DNA of 64,000 nt from positions 10,493,259 through 10,557,258 of the forward strand of contig NC_135559.1 of NCBI RefSeq assembly GCF_964340395.1. Reading direction: 5' to 3'. The notes beneath the pieces were generated by a model. The model saw nothing but the letters and a program-made list of their open reading frames with translations, ran no database searches and was not told where the DNA came from. Positions 38,877 to 50,741 of this stretch are shown here, piece by piece. Made by a program: the position numbers and the translations under genes. How positions within the stretch are numbered: the first letter of the stretch is position 1; each line of letters begins with the position of its first letter. This stretch comes from Glandiceps talaboti. Taxonomy: Eukaryota > Hemichordata > Enteropneusta > Spengelidae.

Positions 38877-38985
38877 GTTAAGTACATCTCGAGCTAGTGT
38901 AACACTATTAAGCTACACATATACTAACCGCATTCGCTATAATACACGAAATGTCGAAGATGTAAGACTTGTGACCTTAGGTACT

Positions 38986-39164
38986 TGGTTGCCTTTAAAA
39001 TCGAACGTCAAACGCCAAGACACAGGCATTTATACTAATGGTATAACATGACACATACCGGATTTCCATTATAGGAAACCCCATGTTTAAACCCACTTAG
39101 CATTACGACGAGAAAGACTGATAGTCAGACTGTTACTTTGCCTAATAATATGCCAACATCTTGC
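38986..39164. other. Right edge of the tandem array
   Basis: Similarity to units A/B ends here. No gene is present, and the sequence runs into microsatellites. Confidence 0.55.
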
Positions 39165-39344
39165 ATACGTACACATATATACACACATACACACATACAT
39201 ACATACATACATACGTAAGTACGTACGTACGTACGTACGTACATACATACATACATACATACATACATACATACATACATACATACATACATACACACAT
39301 ACGTACGTACGTACGTACGTACGTACGTACATACATACAGACAT

Positions 39345-39375
<31 letters not shown>

Positions 39376-39391
39376 TACATACATACATACA

Positions 39392-39423
<32 letters not shown>

Positions 39424-39452
39424 CACGCATGTATGCATACAAACACACATAC
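39165..39452. repeat. CATA/CGTA/CAGA microsatellite block
   Basis: Composite tetranucleotide array. The open Tyr/Val/Cys and His/Thr/Tyr frames on both strands come from the repeat. Confidence 0.97.
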
Positions 39453-41679
39453 ATTGACTATACACAGGGTTTATGGTGTTAATGTTAACCATTATCTGCA
39501 CCATCGAGAAAAGGAGACATTTGGCTGATTGAAAGATTTAAGTGATAAGTTCATATGAATTAAAAATTCTGTTAAACATAGTTATCCAAAATTCAAATCA
39601 ATATCGGAAAGTTTAAGTCATTTCAAGTTATCTATCTAAATTACTTCAACCACAGGGCACTCAGGCTTAGTTAGTTATGTTTACGAAAACAAGCAAACAA
39701 ACAAGCAAACAAACAAGCAAGCAAACAAACAAACAAACAAACAGACAGACAAACAAGCAAACAAACAAACAAACAAACAAACAAACAAAATAAATAAACC
39801 AGCAAATAAATAAATAAATAAATAAATACTGACAAGCATCAACAAGAGGGTAATTACTAATCCCTATCAACTACAAGAATTACCATATGTTTTCCTATAT
39901 GCGAAATGGGCACAATTGTACATACTCCAAAAGGAATGTGACTGATTCAGGGCTGCCAAATGCGAGTAGTATATTTTCAAGTCCTAAAATTATTGCCAAT
40001 TTGACTTCTGATCGGTAAAATCCATCTTTCTAGAACAAACATGCTTAGAATTCATATTTACCAGGCGCAATTTACGTTATAGTCAAAGGGAGGGCATCAA
40101 TTTAGACGATTTCTAAGCCTTACCATCTTGGTTTGAACAATCTCGTTAGATGTTCAAAACTCCTGGTCACTCAAGTTTCATTGGGAACATGAATTATGTC
40201 CTGTGGAATGTCATTATGTTCATTTTTACATGCCTCAATATTCACAGACAATCTTGCCTTTAGGAACATCCGGGATACCTGCTGGTCAGGAGAAACTTAT
40301 ATTGCCCTTGGACTGTATAAGAGAGGTAGGAGTAACCCTTGTTTAAATGGTGACTTTTACAGGGTTTGGAAGCTAACAAGATTAAACTTATAGATACAAT
40401 ATCAATACACCTTTGCCATCATATATATGTTCACTCAACATAGAAATTCACCAGAAATACCATAACCCAATACAGGGCGTTTGCACCTTCGGTTCTGAAT
40501 ATTATCTGCCCTCTCGTTGGGATCATCATATCCTCGTGTACAAACACCCATAATGTGGAAGTAATACAAACCTCTCAAATTGCTTCCTTGGCTTAGTTAA
40601 AACAATATGTATTGACTGGCTTTTTTTAGAAGTTTTCTAACTGCCCGGGTTCCAACCTGTACGTAACAACCACACAATTGGTGATCTCTCCCTGGTTGAG
40701 AATTTTGTCCATGTTCAGTGCCTCATTCACCCCTCATACATGTAAAACGTAGCCTAGCCATAAGAATAGTGACAAAGATAGTGATTGAACTTAGTGTACG
40801 ATTGGCAACATATAATCATCATGATTAGTAGCCATTTTACGAACAAAATAGAAACATATTTTGAAAGTTAATATGTTTAATTTGAAAAGATAGTATTGCA
40901 CCATTCCACGACAGTTACTTAATATGATTCCATTTGATCACAAATGCTTGACGATGTACCTAGTTGAAACCTGGTATACTTGTCAACAAATGTGCGAACA
41001 TCTTGAAAAATTACCACTACTTGTAGAAGCAATTTGTACTTGAAGCAGCAATTTGTGGTCTGAATTACAATATAGCCATCAACACTGTCAACAAAGGATT
41101 TAAGCAGCGTGTTATTCTGTGATTTGGATAAATCTTTGTACCTTGAAGGCCGATATTTATCTCTTCAAAAACGTTGTATTTTTACATACAATTTCACATT
41201 ATAAAAGAATCTCGAGGTCTTAGCTGTTCATACGTTGTGAAATACAATTCAATATCATAAACACATGAATAGAGACACTTTGATGGAATATTTATGATAA
41301 AGCAGTCAATTTCGAAGCTGAAATGCAGATTTTAACAAGTTAGGTTGGCGGCCATATTGAAAAATGGTCGCATATTGGATTTTGTAGTCAGCTAGCGTTA
41401 TTTTCTAATGAATCATTGATACTTAAACACTGTAAAAGGATGTAAGCAAAGTGTTTCATTGTGGTTTACAGTAAATATAAGGCAGAAAACACTGTATCCT
41501 TAAAATCAGATATTTAGCTGTGCAAAATTGGATTTTTACATTTTAAGTTGTTTACAGTTCATTACCTCAATATAGATTTTTATATATAAATAAATGAATA
41601 AATGAACAATATTAGTATAATTTTGGCTTCTAGTGTTTTGTCTTAATTCAAGGTAATAGAAAATGCCAGAATTGACGTA
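39453..41679. other. Intergenic region
   Basis: A CAAA/CAAG/AAAT array occupies 39683-39829. One small exon-like block lies at about 40248-40325 (acceptor TTCACAG, donor GAGAG|GTAGG, phase 1 at both ends, about 26 residues including DTCWSGETYIALGLY). I cannot link it to a gene or family. The remainder shows nothing. Confidence 0.5.
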
Positions 41680-41768
41680 ACACACACACACACACACACG
41701 TACGTATGTACGAACATACAGACAGACATACATACATACATACATACGTACATACATACATACATACC
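41680..41768. repeat. (CA)n and (CATA)n microsatellites
   Basis: CA run followed by CGTA/CATA/CAGA repeats, then the word found after the CATA array in the receptor C intron. Confidence 0.95.
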
Positions 41769-41854
41769 CACTCGCACGTTGTTTTGAGTTCTCTCACACA
41801 CACAAAACTATCCAAAGATTTTCGAAGAAATTTGCCTAGCTTTCACCTAGTAAA

Positions 41855-41978
41855 CAGAGCAATATTTGTAAATGTGTATGGCTTGTTGAAGAGGTTGAAA
41901 TGTCCCAGTCTAACGGTTTTAATTGCTACCCCAAGACAAAGGTTTTCAGCTAGGACATTATTTGATAAACCTCACAGT
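41855..41978. repeat. Dispersed repeat fragment
   Basis: Diverged, internally deleted relative of 7075-7262. It could be the far end of unit C or an independent insertion. Confidence 0.55.
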
Positions 41979-41985
41979 TTACAAC

Positions 41986-42032
<47 letters not shown>

Positions 42033-42070
42033 TGTGTGTGTGTGTGTGTGAGTGAGAGAGAGACAGAGAC

Positions 42071-42127
<57 letters not shown>

Positions 42128-42128
42128 G
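41986..42128. repeat. (TG)n-(GA)n-(CAGA)n microsatellite
   Basis: Three pure arrays in direct succession. Confidence 0.97.
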
Positions 42129-42194
42129 GTGCAAACAGATGAGTTTAATAGTCAAACAGACTAACTGACGGACAGCCACAGACAACGGTCATTT

Positions 42195-42244
42195 ACGCAT
42201 CCATCCATCCATCCATCCAGACAGACAGACAGCCAACCAAACAG

Positions 42245-42305
<61 letters not shown>

Positions 42306-42421
42306 AGCCAGATAGACAGATATATAGACCGACAGATAGACAGACAGGTTAACTGACAGACAGACAGATAGACAGACAGACAGACAGAAGCCATATAGAC
42401 AGATATATAGACCGACAGATG

Positions 42422-42475
<54 letters not shown>

Positions 42476-42530
42476 AGCCATATAGACAGATATATAGACC
42501 GACAGATAGACAGATAGACTGGCTGACTGA
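42195..42530. repeat. CAGA array with higher-order units
   Basis: CATC then CAGA repeats. Three copies of a longer unit containing AGAAGCCATATAGACAG and ATATATAGACCGACAGAT lie at about 42303, 42388 and 42475, spaced 85-87 bp. They show duplication of larger blocks, not slippage alone. Confidence 0.9.
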
Positions 42531-43870
42531 CAGGATTAGGGGTGGGGACATGAATAGAGAGAGACTTGTGGGTTGAAGGAGACTGAGAAAGGCAGAGATG
42601 ATGCCGAAACGAGAGAGATAAAAAAGAGACTTATTAGATGCAACTCCTTATTAAAACGTATCGTATATGTTATGGTAATGCTACTATTAGATATCATATA
42701 TTTGCTTTGTGGTTATTTTCTTTTTACCTTTTCACTTGTGTGTCATATATTCATACTAGGAACCATTCAATCGTGTTATATCGTCTAACATTGAAAAGAA
42801 AATGTATATTTAAATGTTTGTTTACGTTACGTTTACTTGCAACTGTGTAACATGGGGTTAGCCTGTTACTCTAGTATCAATCCTTTTCATTCTGTATCTT
42901 CATTGTCGAGGGGATCTCAGGGATTACCGGATCTTACCTGCTATGTATTGTATATATTATGTAATGCTAACTATTTGCACACATTTGAAAGTTTGACCAA
43001 AATATCATTTTCTTTCTTTTTGCACCTACAAATTGATGATTTTAGCAAGGACCTTCAGTTTTACAAAAAATTAATTCGTATGTGTTACTCTTAGGATAAT
43101 TTTTTTAAAAATTGACAATTTTCTTTGGTAAACCTGATCAGAATGCCATTTTTAAAAAAAAATTTAACGCATTTTTTTTTTATTTTTGACAAAGAGTCAA
43201 GACTTGTAGCAAAATCGAAAATCTATACTATGAGTTATGATCTTCTATTCTATTCGTAAATTTCTATCAAAATCGAAAATGTATGGCAAAACTAAACCTA
43301 AAAGCACATATTTGGTAAATAATGTGACCAAAGTGGCACTTTAAAAACTTTTTTCACCCAAACTTTATGGTTTTGGCATATGGTTCTTGAGGTGTGCAAA
43401 TCCCAAGATCTTATTTGATAAGTAAACTTAATATAATTTACCCATTTACTTTGGTCAATTTGACCAATACATGTCAAATATTGCCATTTTTGACCTTTTC
43501 TTCACTTAAAATGAGTGTTTTTGGTAGGGATCATGAGGTCTTAGTTGATAGATTTACTGCTCATAGTATACTTTTACTTTTCAGGTATAGCTACACTATG
43601 TGTAATAAATATCAGCTATGATCTTCTAGTCATGAGGGCTACTCACCCCCCTCCCCACCACCACCCTCATCCCCCGATAGCAAAATGAAAGAAGGAGTTG
43701 AATCGACCTCTGAACTACAATAGATATGTACAATGTATATCATATGTCGTGAATGTACATTTAAATATCAAAGCCTGACACACCATCGCCATTTAGCTGC
43801 TTAGTTGAGCTTGGGAGCGCAAAACTTTGTGGTGTACTATGAGTTCTGGTGTGTGTGAAAGTTTGCAAAC
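42531..43870. other. 5' flank of the LDLR-B gene
   Basis: Short frames only. Degenerate repeated wording at about 43130-43600 (TTGATA, GATCATGAGGTCTTAG / CCCAAGATCTTATTTG) suggests an old approximately 130-bp tandem repeat. A CCACC-rich C run is near 43648-43676. No TATA box is obvious before the ATG at 43871. Confidence 0.5.
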
Positions 43871-43919
43871 ATGACTTTGGAACTACTTACAGCGTGTCTT
43901 CTGACACAGTTTCTCGTAG
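43871..43919 (+). CDS. LDLR-B/EGF/sushi protein, exon 1 (signal peptide)
   Basis: ATG after CAAAC, coding MTLELLTACLLTQFLV, a short hydrophobic signal peptide. The exon ends at GTAG|GTAAGT, a strong donor, in phase 1. Exon 2 (49376) has a phase-1 acceptor and gives Gly at the junction, a natural cleavage region. The link is inferred from phase, strand and order across a 5456-bp intron. A missed exon in between cannot be excluded. Confidence 0.65.
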
Positions 43920-46900
43920 GTAAGTAACATGTAATTGTTTGAAGGTCGAACCCATTGTTATCACAGTCGACGATAATAGTTGTACCTGGGAATTGAGAGT
44001 GAGCATGTCCATATTGTTTATTGAAGTTAAAATGTGTTGTTAGTTGCAGCATTAATAGTAATACTTTCGACACACTAGTAATTCGGTATGTATTTATTGC
44101 TATATGGATGCCGAATGATTTCAGTTACTAATGCAATCGCTCTTGAAATCGGCCGATTCTGTGTCAAATGTGTGGAGGGCGGTGGAGGACTCCTTTGAAA
44201 CCGACAAAGCCCAACTGTTGTCATACCACAACCCCCCCCCCTCCTCCCCCAAACGAAGACCCTTTCTCATATAAGCTATATCACAAAACTGTAGATTAAT
44301 TCGAAAAGTCCCGGTTCGAGAACACAACGTGTGACGACAGAGGCGTTTAAACCTGTTATAACAAGTGGTACTCAATAACCTGAAGTAGCAAAGCAAGTGT
44401 CACCTCGTATGGGACATCAAACGTGCAGCATTGTCAGCACAATCAGACTCTGACATGTTTTCAATCAACAGAAACCATGTCTTTATTCTGCAATAGTGTA
44501 GCACTTACTGGATATCTTATTTTTGTTTGCTGAAGTTTAGTTGTTTGTTTTTGTACATGGTGAAATTATGATGAAAAGTATTCCCTATGGTCGTCTATGG
44601 GAGTTGCCAGCCTGAAATGAAATCATTTGCGGTGTGATCATTTGGTGCGTAATATTGTTGAACAATCTTCGATATAGGTAATAAGTTTTCCATGTTATAG
44701 ATATGATTTTGAACTCCAATGTTATTTATATTATTCTGAAATTAGTCAGTAAATGATGTTTTTGTTTTGTCTTAACCGGTATAAAACACGTTATCTTGTT
44801 GTCGAGGTTGAAGAGCATTTGCTGGAGTTTAATTTTCTAGATATATTAAATCAATTGAAACATCCAAAGGCGAGAGAGTGGGTTGTGGAAGACCCTAATA
44901 ACCTTGCCATGTGGATTATGTTAGAATTCTATTCAATAAACTTGCAAAAAATAAGGTGAATCAACTAAATAAATTAAATCTGATGACAACATGCTAATTT
45001 AGCACAGTGTAAAGTCAGCAGTTAGTATTTTGCCAGCTGTACCTTGCCCAAATGATGTATGTAATCGAATTCAAAATTTCAATATTTTGGGTTTTTTCTT
45101 TGTAGATATTTTCTCACACAATGTAAACAATCGCAGGTGACCTGCGGCTGTCGCTTCTTATTATATAGTTGTAGCATGTTACATGAAGTCTTTTTGTAGC
45201 GCACGTTATACAAACAAAGACAACTCTATTTATTCGACAGTTGGAGACTGTTACACGAAGTCTTCCAAGAGCACGACATACAAGCAAAGTCATTGCTATT
45301 CATTCTACAGTTGCAATGAAGGTAATCCTGCAATTTCTACAATCAGTAACCAGTGAAGCACTTGTACTGCTGTTGTATTAAAAGCGTGTTCTTAGTGATC
45401 TGGAATGTGTGGGTGTTCGTCATTGCATTATTTTATGTTTACAGTATGGAGGAGTAGAAATAATTGGTCGTATAGGTCAGGGGTCAGTCACCAGGTCACA
45501 ACAACATACTTGGTTGTCTTGGTGAACGTACGTGACTGGCAATCTTAAACGGGAGGACTATTCTTGCATACAATTGTACAGTAAGATTTGTAGTTAGCTT
45601 TAAATTTAATGAGCATGCGTCCCGGTGACTGGTCACGTTTTACAGTGACCAGCCATGCATGCTCAGTCATGAATGCTCTTTAATGCATCACAAGGTATGT
45701 ATGCCACTGCACCCTGACAGACCTTGTTTGTTTGGTTATGTGTTGTTTTTTCTTTCTCGTGTGTGTTGTTGTTCTTTTACGTTTGTTTCTGAAATAAAAA
45801 ATAAATAAAAAAAAGACCATATCGATTTCGACACAATTTGCCCTTTTCTGTTTTTTCCTCAAATCATGACAGTTTGACCGAGTACCTACACAGCAGGGAA
45901 CCACCGGTTCCAGTATGAGTAAACGACATATAACTCATTTTCTTTCCCAGCTATTAGGCCAGGTACGAGTGATAAAAATGATGAACGACCAGCTATTCGC
46001 AACTAGACAACAGGCGACGTTTCAAATGTGGTGCCTTGAAAAGTGCAACCGTCACAGTCTGGAAAATTTAAAAATTTAAAATTGGCACGATGGCTTGAAC
46101 AATTTGAGTGGATGAACATCCATACCATTGAAGGCAGCAAGTACCGTATTTACTGTGTATGGTGTCTATATTGTAAATTCTCGAAAGAGAAGTCTGAGTT
46201 CGCTTTTGAACGGGGACAATTGGTTGAAAAACAAACAAAACTTTAATGGAACACTCCATTTCGGTGACACACGTTCGAGCGAATTCAAAGACATATATTT
46301 AGTGAAATCAGCGGCTGCCAGCTCCCTTAGTAAAAGCCCTTGGTATAACTAGTACTTAATAGCAGAAATGAAAATAAAGATAAATATATATCTGATAGCC
46401 AATCAAGAACTGCCTATTTCCGAGTTATTGCTACTGATCAGAAAAATGGCGTCGGTATTGAATCCAACCTATGATAACATTCATAGATGCTCAAAAATGA
46501 CCGGAACAATTGGTGGACGAATCAGGAATGACTTAGCTAACGATATCAGAAATGAAGCTACATATATTTCTATTTTGATTGACGGCGACACTGATAGAAC
46601 TATGTAGGAGTGAGAAATAGACTACATGCGACGAGTAGACAAACCTCCTTGTGAACCCGTGGTGAATGTAGTGGGACAGAAGGAGGCTCAACACTGACAT
46701 GCCGATGGTGGTGTTTGTGTGACAAAAACTATATGTGACAAAATTGGTGAAAGTAATTAGAAGCAGAAACTTATCGGATTTGGAACAGATGGTGCGTCTG
46801 TACTGTCCATCTCGGTCGAAACAGGAATGTATACACTTTATCCAGGGAAAAGTAGGGCAATAATACCGTATCACGTCACTGTATTAAAGTTGTTAACATG

Positions 46901-49375
46901 TTACGATGCTTACCATGAAGTATGTAAACTTTCTGTTGCATAACAGCAATATTATGAGGTTTGAAATTCGTTTATTATTTGCCGTGGAAACGGGTGTACA
47001 TATCCCGGGTATGTAGGGGATCGCGAAAGCCGAGTGAAGTCGAGGATATCAAGCTTTCCTGTGCTGAGACTAGGAAGCGGGCATTTGAACAACATTTCTA
47101 ACAACTAACGTTCACTGGGACTTGAAAAGCACAGATGTAGAGCCGAATTTCTTGTATAAATCAAGAAAATTGCAAGACAACCCTTACGGAAGGCATTCAG
47201 TTCAAATCTGGTTTCAAACGTTGTTCCGGTCACCCCTGAATTATTTTATGTTACAAACAATAACAGAGAAGAAGTTGGAAAAAAAAGTAATAGCAACAGG
47301 TCAGGAATTTCGTTTGCACGGCGCATACTACATTAGTTACGTATCTTACCCACAATTGATTACCAAATAAGAACTACTCAACGGCAACTTTGATGAAAAG
47401 TTTTTTTTTTCAAAGTAAGTTAGAAGAGAGTACAATTATAGATTGTTGTTACCAAGCCTTTGGTTTATTGTAGTATAAAACGAATCGATCACAGTACCCT
47501 GAATATCATCAACTCAAAACAGCGATACTTCTATTTTCCACCAGTGATGGAGGGCTGGTGTAAATGATACCTTTGACCCGGACAGTGTACATAGTTAAGC
47601 TACATTATACGTCTATACCTACGTATACGCAAGGTAAATTCTAAAGAGAAATTCCGAACAATGCTTTTATTGTGTACAGTCACGTTACGTACGTGCAATG
47701 ATTCGTTATATCAGTCATACCACAGAAGGCACTGTAATGTTGCAACAACTTGAAACGTTCAGTTCAAACGTAATATTTAATGCCTTTGTCTTGACAAAAT
47801 TTGTCACTTCCTATGTGTGTTACACTTGTGAATGTTCTTTAGCGCCAGGTAAACAGACTGATTAAGATAATGATTGGTTCAATACGATCGGGTGCTCAAA
47901 TGTAACACTTAGTAACAGACACTGACATCGGTGGCGTAGAACAAGACAGGGATAACCCCTCTGTTAAAGGTTAGAGGTTATGCCGATTTGTTTTGGGCCA
48001 TTAACATTGTGTGTTAGGCTTTTTTAGTCGAGTGTTTTAGAATCCACTTTTTAAATAATGATTTTCCACAATCCTGGGTACACTTACGTACTTTGAAATC
48101 GTAAAAGGGTATACACTAGGTTTGTAATCATCTCCCTTCCCCTTATCAATACAGGGGAAAATACGTCGAGAGTTCGCCTTGTTTGATAAAAACCTGAAAA
48201 TGAAAAAGGATATAAATGCGGTGGATTCATTCGCTTTCACTTGGCATTGATCCCACCTTAGGCGGAAATGACGTACGAGACTTGCCAGGCAACTTCCAAT
48301 AAGCATCCATCAATTACATCAAGCCTTCATCAAAGACATAGGCCCCTTTAACATTCCCTTAATTGGTTTATTTTTGTGTGAATGGATGGATGAAATGGGT
48401 TTATATTTTTTTTTATTTTGTCCCAGAAGATCAAGGTCAAGATAGATCGAATATCGATATAGCAGCATTAAAATCACACTTATGTACGAAAAATAAGACA
48501 ATCGAAATGGTGGATATTACAACAAATATGACATCTATTCAGTAAAATAGTGATATAAACATCAACATAAAAGAGTCTACAATATAATACAAAAAATACC
48601 TTTCCATTTTTGAAATTTGAGGTCAAGGTCAATTTCAAAGGTCAGGGTTTGTATAAATGCCTAACTTGACAGTATGGAGGTAAATACCTGCATGGAATCT
48701 CTATGTATTACAGTTTTTAAGTTATGATGTAAATCGTAATTTGTCATTAAAATATGGCTGTCATTCATTAATCAGTTGTTATGAGCATCAGTGGTAATGC
48801 ATGGGTTTATTCTCGTATTCTGGATTACCTGTTAACAATAGAAGCGAAACGTTTATATACCACATAGTTAAACAACATTTTTAGTTTGTGTCTACCAGAG
48901 TAAGATAAGAACGAACAACGCCCAGCTTTCGTCTTTATAGTAAGCCCACTTTATGGAATGAGATCACTTGTTCAATGTAGGATAAAAGAAACCTAAATTC
49001 TTATACTTATTAGGTCTCAGACTACTCCCCCATCCGTGTGAATAATTGGCCAAAATTGAAAATTGCTTCAAACCAGACAATCAAATTAGTCTAGTAGTAT
49101 GTAGTGTTATCAATATAAAGCAAGTATGTAGAGTGTAAAAAAAAATTGTTAGTTTAGTGCCATGCATTTACTATTATAGCAAAACAAGAAATATTTGTAC
49201 TTAGGGGTACAAACATCTACACAGATTTTGTAGGGCGAGTACTAAAATGGCTCACCCCCCCCCCCATCCCCGAAGTAAAAGAATTTATCTTTTTATCCTT
49301 CATTGAACTAATGATGTCGCCCCTAATACATTCTTTTAATTACCCTTTTAATTCATTTTCATCAACATTGTACAG
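43920..49375 (+). other. Intron 1 of the LDLR-B gene
   Basis: It carries a 72-bp imperfect tandem pair (45179-45250 and 45251-45322), an imperfect palindrome with GAGCATGC/GCATGCTC arms (about 45610-45660), a decayed hAT-like transposase (46040-46920), nuclear-receptor-like half-sites at 48620-48644, and a stretch (49042-49215) similar to 34826-35050 in unit C. Small frames at 44753-44959 and elsewhere have no support as exons. Confidence 0.55.
46040..46920 (+). mobile_element. Decayed hAT-like transposase (ZNF862-type)
   Basis: Broken reading frames show family hallmarks in order: a WLEQFEW start with a Cys pair (CVWCLYC), then FAFERG, typical of the zinc-finger head; later ISILIDGDTD (46569-46598), the family's 'D.STD' position; and KLIGFGTDGASV (46767-46802), the transposase-derived GF.TDGA motif. 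Frameshifts and stops (for example after DTDRTM) separate them. The C-terminal dimerisation domain is not seen. It is a relic in the same orientation as the host gene. Confidence 0.65.
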
Positions 49376-49829
49376 GCTCCTTTGGGCAGGACTCTCGGCT
49401 TATATACACCGATATTAATTACCGCTCACGTGTGTCAGCCTTACGACTTGTCAATCAATCAATTGACAGCGTATACCAAACATTATGGTCTGATGGTGAC
49501 GTAAATACTGTGACCTTACATGAGGGACTCTCTGAGTTGAAGACAGCCATGACCTTTGACATTGACGATAGTTTGCTATTCTGGTGCAACCAGATTGATC
49601 AAGCCATTATGAAGATGGATTTAAAGACCAATGACGTCACTAAACTGTATGACGGTGTGTCGGACGGGTTAGCGGACTTAGCGGTTGATTGGGTGGCGAA
49701 TAATGTATACTGGAGTGACAGATATTATAATTGGATTATGATGAGCGACTATAATGGGAACTTCCACCATGTTGTTGTCAATACAGAACTCGGTGAACCA
49801 TCTGGTATTGCCGTTGACCCAATGAACAG
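49376..49829 (+). CDS. LDLR-B gene exon 2 (propeller 1, blades 1-3)
   Basis: Acceptor TTGTACAG, phase 1 in and phase 2 out (AACAG|GTAAAG). It encodes the start of the first LDLR class B beta-propeller: RLIYTD, then FDIDDSLLFWCNQIDQAIMKMDL, then VDWVANNVYWSDRYYNWIMM and GIAVDPMNR. These follow the LDLR-B blade pattern (YWTD-like tetrad, then polar strand, then 'P.giAvDp'). Such propellers sit on extracellular parts of LDLR/LRP and nidogen-like proteins and bind protein ligands. It is the closest relative of exon 14 in the same gene. Confidence 0.9.
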
Positions 49830-50600
49830 GTAAAGTATTCAAGGAATCGTGTCTGAAAGATTTTAAAACAATGTCAGGCGAGATCTAAATGAATAAAGAG
49901 ATTCTCAACCAACAAGCCAAACAATTTGATCCAGGAAATAAAGGTGTTAATAAATTATGGGTTCTGGAAATTATTTTTTCACATATATAGTTCATGTGGT
50001 TGCCAAGAAAAACAAACATTTAAAGCTTTTTTCAACTTCATTTTACAGTAATCCAGTGTTGCCACACCAGATTCAGCGGACATACATATGTATTAGATGA
50101 ACAATCACTGTTCCCTATTTATCTGAGCTTAATAATCACTTATTCATCATGAATATTCATTTTTCATCTAATACATATGCATGTCTTGTGGCTCACATGA
50201 GGCAATACTGAACCGCTGGCAGAACAAATATCGTATTTCTTGGCAATCGTGTGAAATTTATGTGATGTTAAATCAGTTTACGTAAATGCCTTTATTTCCT
50301 GGAGTGTTGTTCCCCTGTCACAAGACAAGCATTCTCTGTATATCCCAAATTCATAAAGTCATACATGTCGTGATCAGAATACATCTGGTCTCAATGCTCT
50401 TATAGGAGCCCCCCGAAATGTCTTTTCAAGAAATATTGCCTTTCGGACAAAAAGTAAAGTATATATACAATTTGTAATGAGCACCAGATACATCGTTTAT
50501 GGCGCCCTACACCGGCAGTACTTCTTGAGCAGAAGTTACAAGAGCTTCCCAACGAGACCATATGTATACTGTTGTCATTCTCTTGTTTTCACCTAAACAG
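49830..50600 (+). other. Intron 2
   Basis: Contains the foldback element at 50054-50210 and otherwise unremarkable AT-rich sequence. Confidence 0.85.
50054..50210. mobile_element. 157-bp foldback/MITE-like element in intron 2
   Basis: Ends are CAGTGTTGCC and GGCAATACTG (inverted, one mismatch). Inner arms of 23 bp (50079-50101 and 50163-50185, 22 of 23 paired) carry CATATGTATTAGATGAA. There is no coding capacity and no clear target-site duplication. CAG-type ends are compatible with a hAT-related MITE, but this is inference. Confidence 0.55.
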
Positions 50601-50741
50601 CAAACTTTATTGGGTTGACTATGATGGAAATGCAAGAATCGAATCGGTCACGTTAACAGGAGAGAACAGGACATTACTGGCTAGCGAGAATGATGGCATT
50701 GCAATCCCGTATGCCCTTACACTAGACTACGACAACAGAAG
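50601..50741 (+). CDS. LDLR-B gene exon 3 (propeller 1 blade)
   Basis: 141 bp, phase 2 in and 2 out. It encodes KLYWVDYDGNARIESVTLTGENRT...LTLDYDNR, a classic YWxD blade with 'GxxRIExxxLxGxxR'. It has the same length as exon 15. The relics at 5433, 21445 and 37841 are homologous to it. Confidence 0.92.

Larger units (their letters stand above)
32088..38985. repeat. Tandem segmental duplication, unit C (partial, diverged)
   Basis: Homology to A/B runs from the receptor exon 2 start through the intron (with added sequence), exon 1, promoter and LDLR-B relic, and fades at about 38985. Three structural differences: a LINE-containing enlargement of the receptor intron, about 1.63 kb extra at 34399-36025, and a 0.3-kb segment (about 36510-36826) where A/B have 2.7 kb with the minisatellite. 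The 7-14 kb spacer of A/B has no counterpart to the right of C, except perhaps 41855-41978. Confidence 0.9.

Noticed and set aside
44753-44959. 68-codon frame in intron 1 (VVEVEEHLLEFNFLDILNQL)
   Set aside because: Looks protein-like, but I found no family, no good acceptor/donor pair and no frame link to exon 1 or 2.
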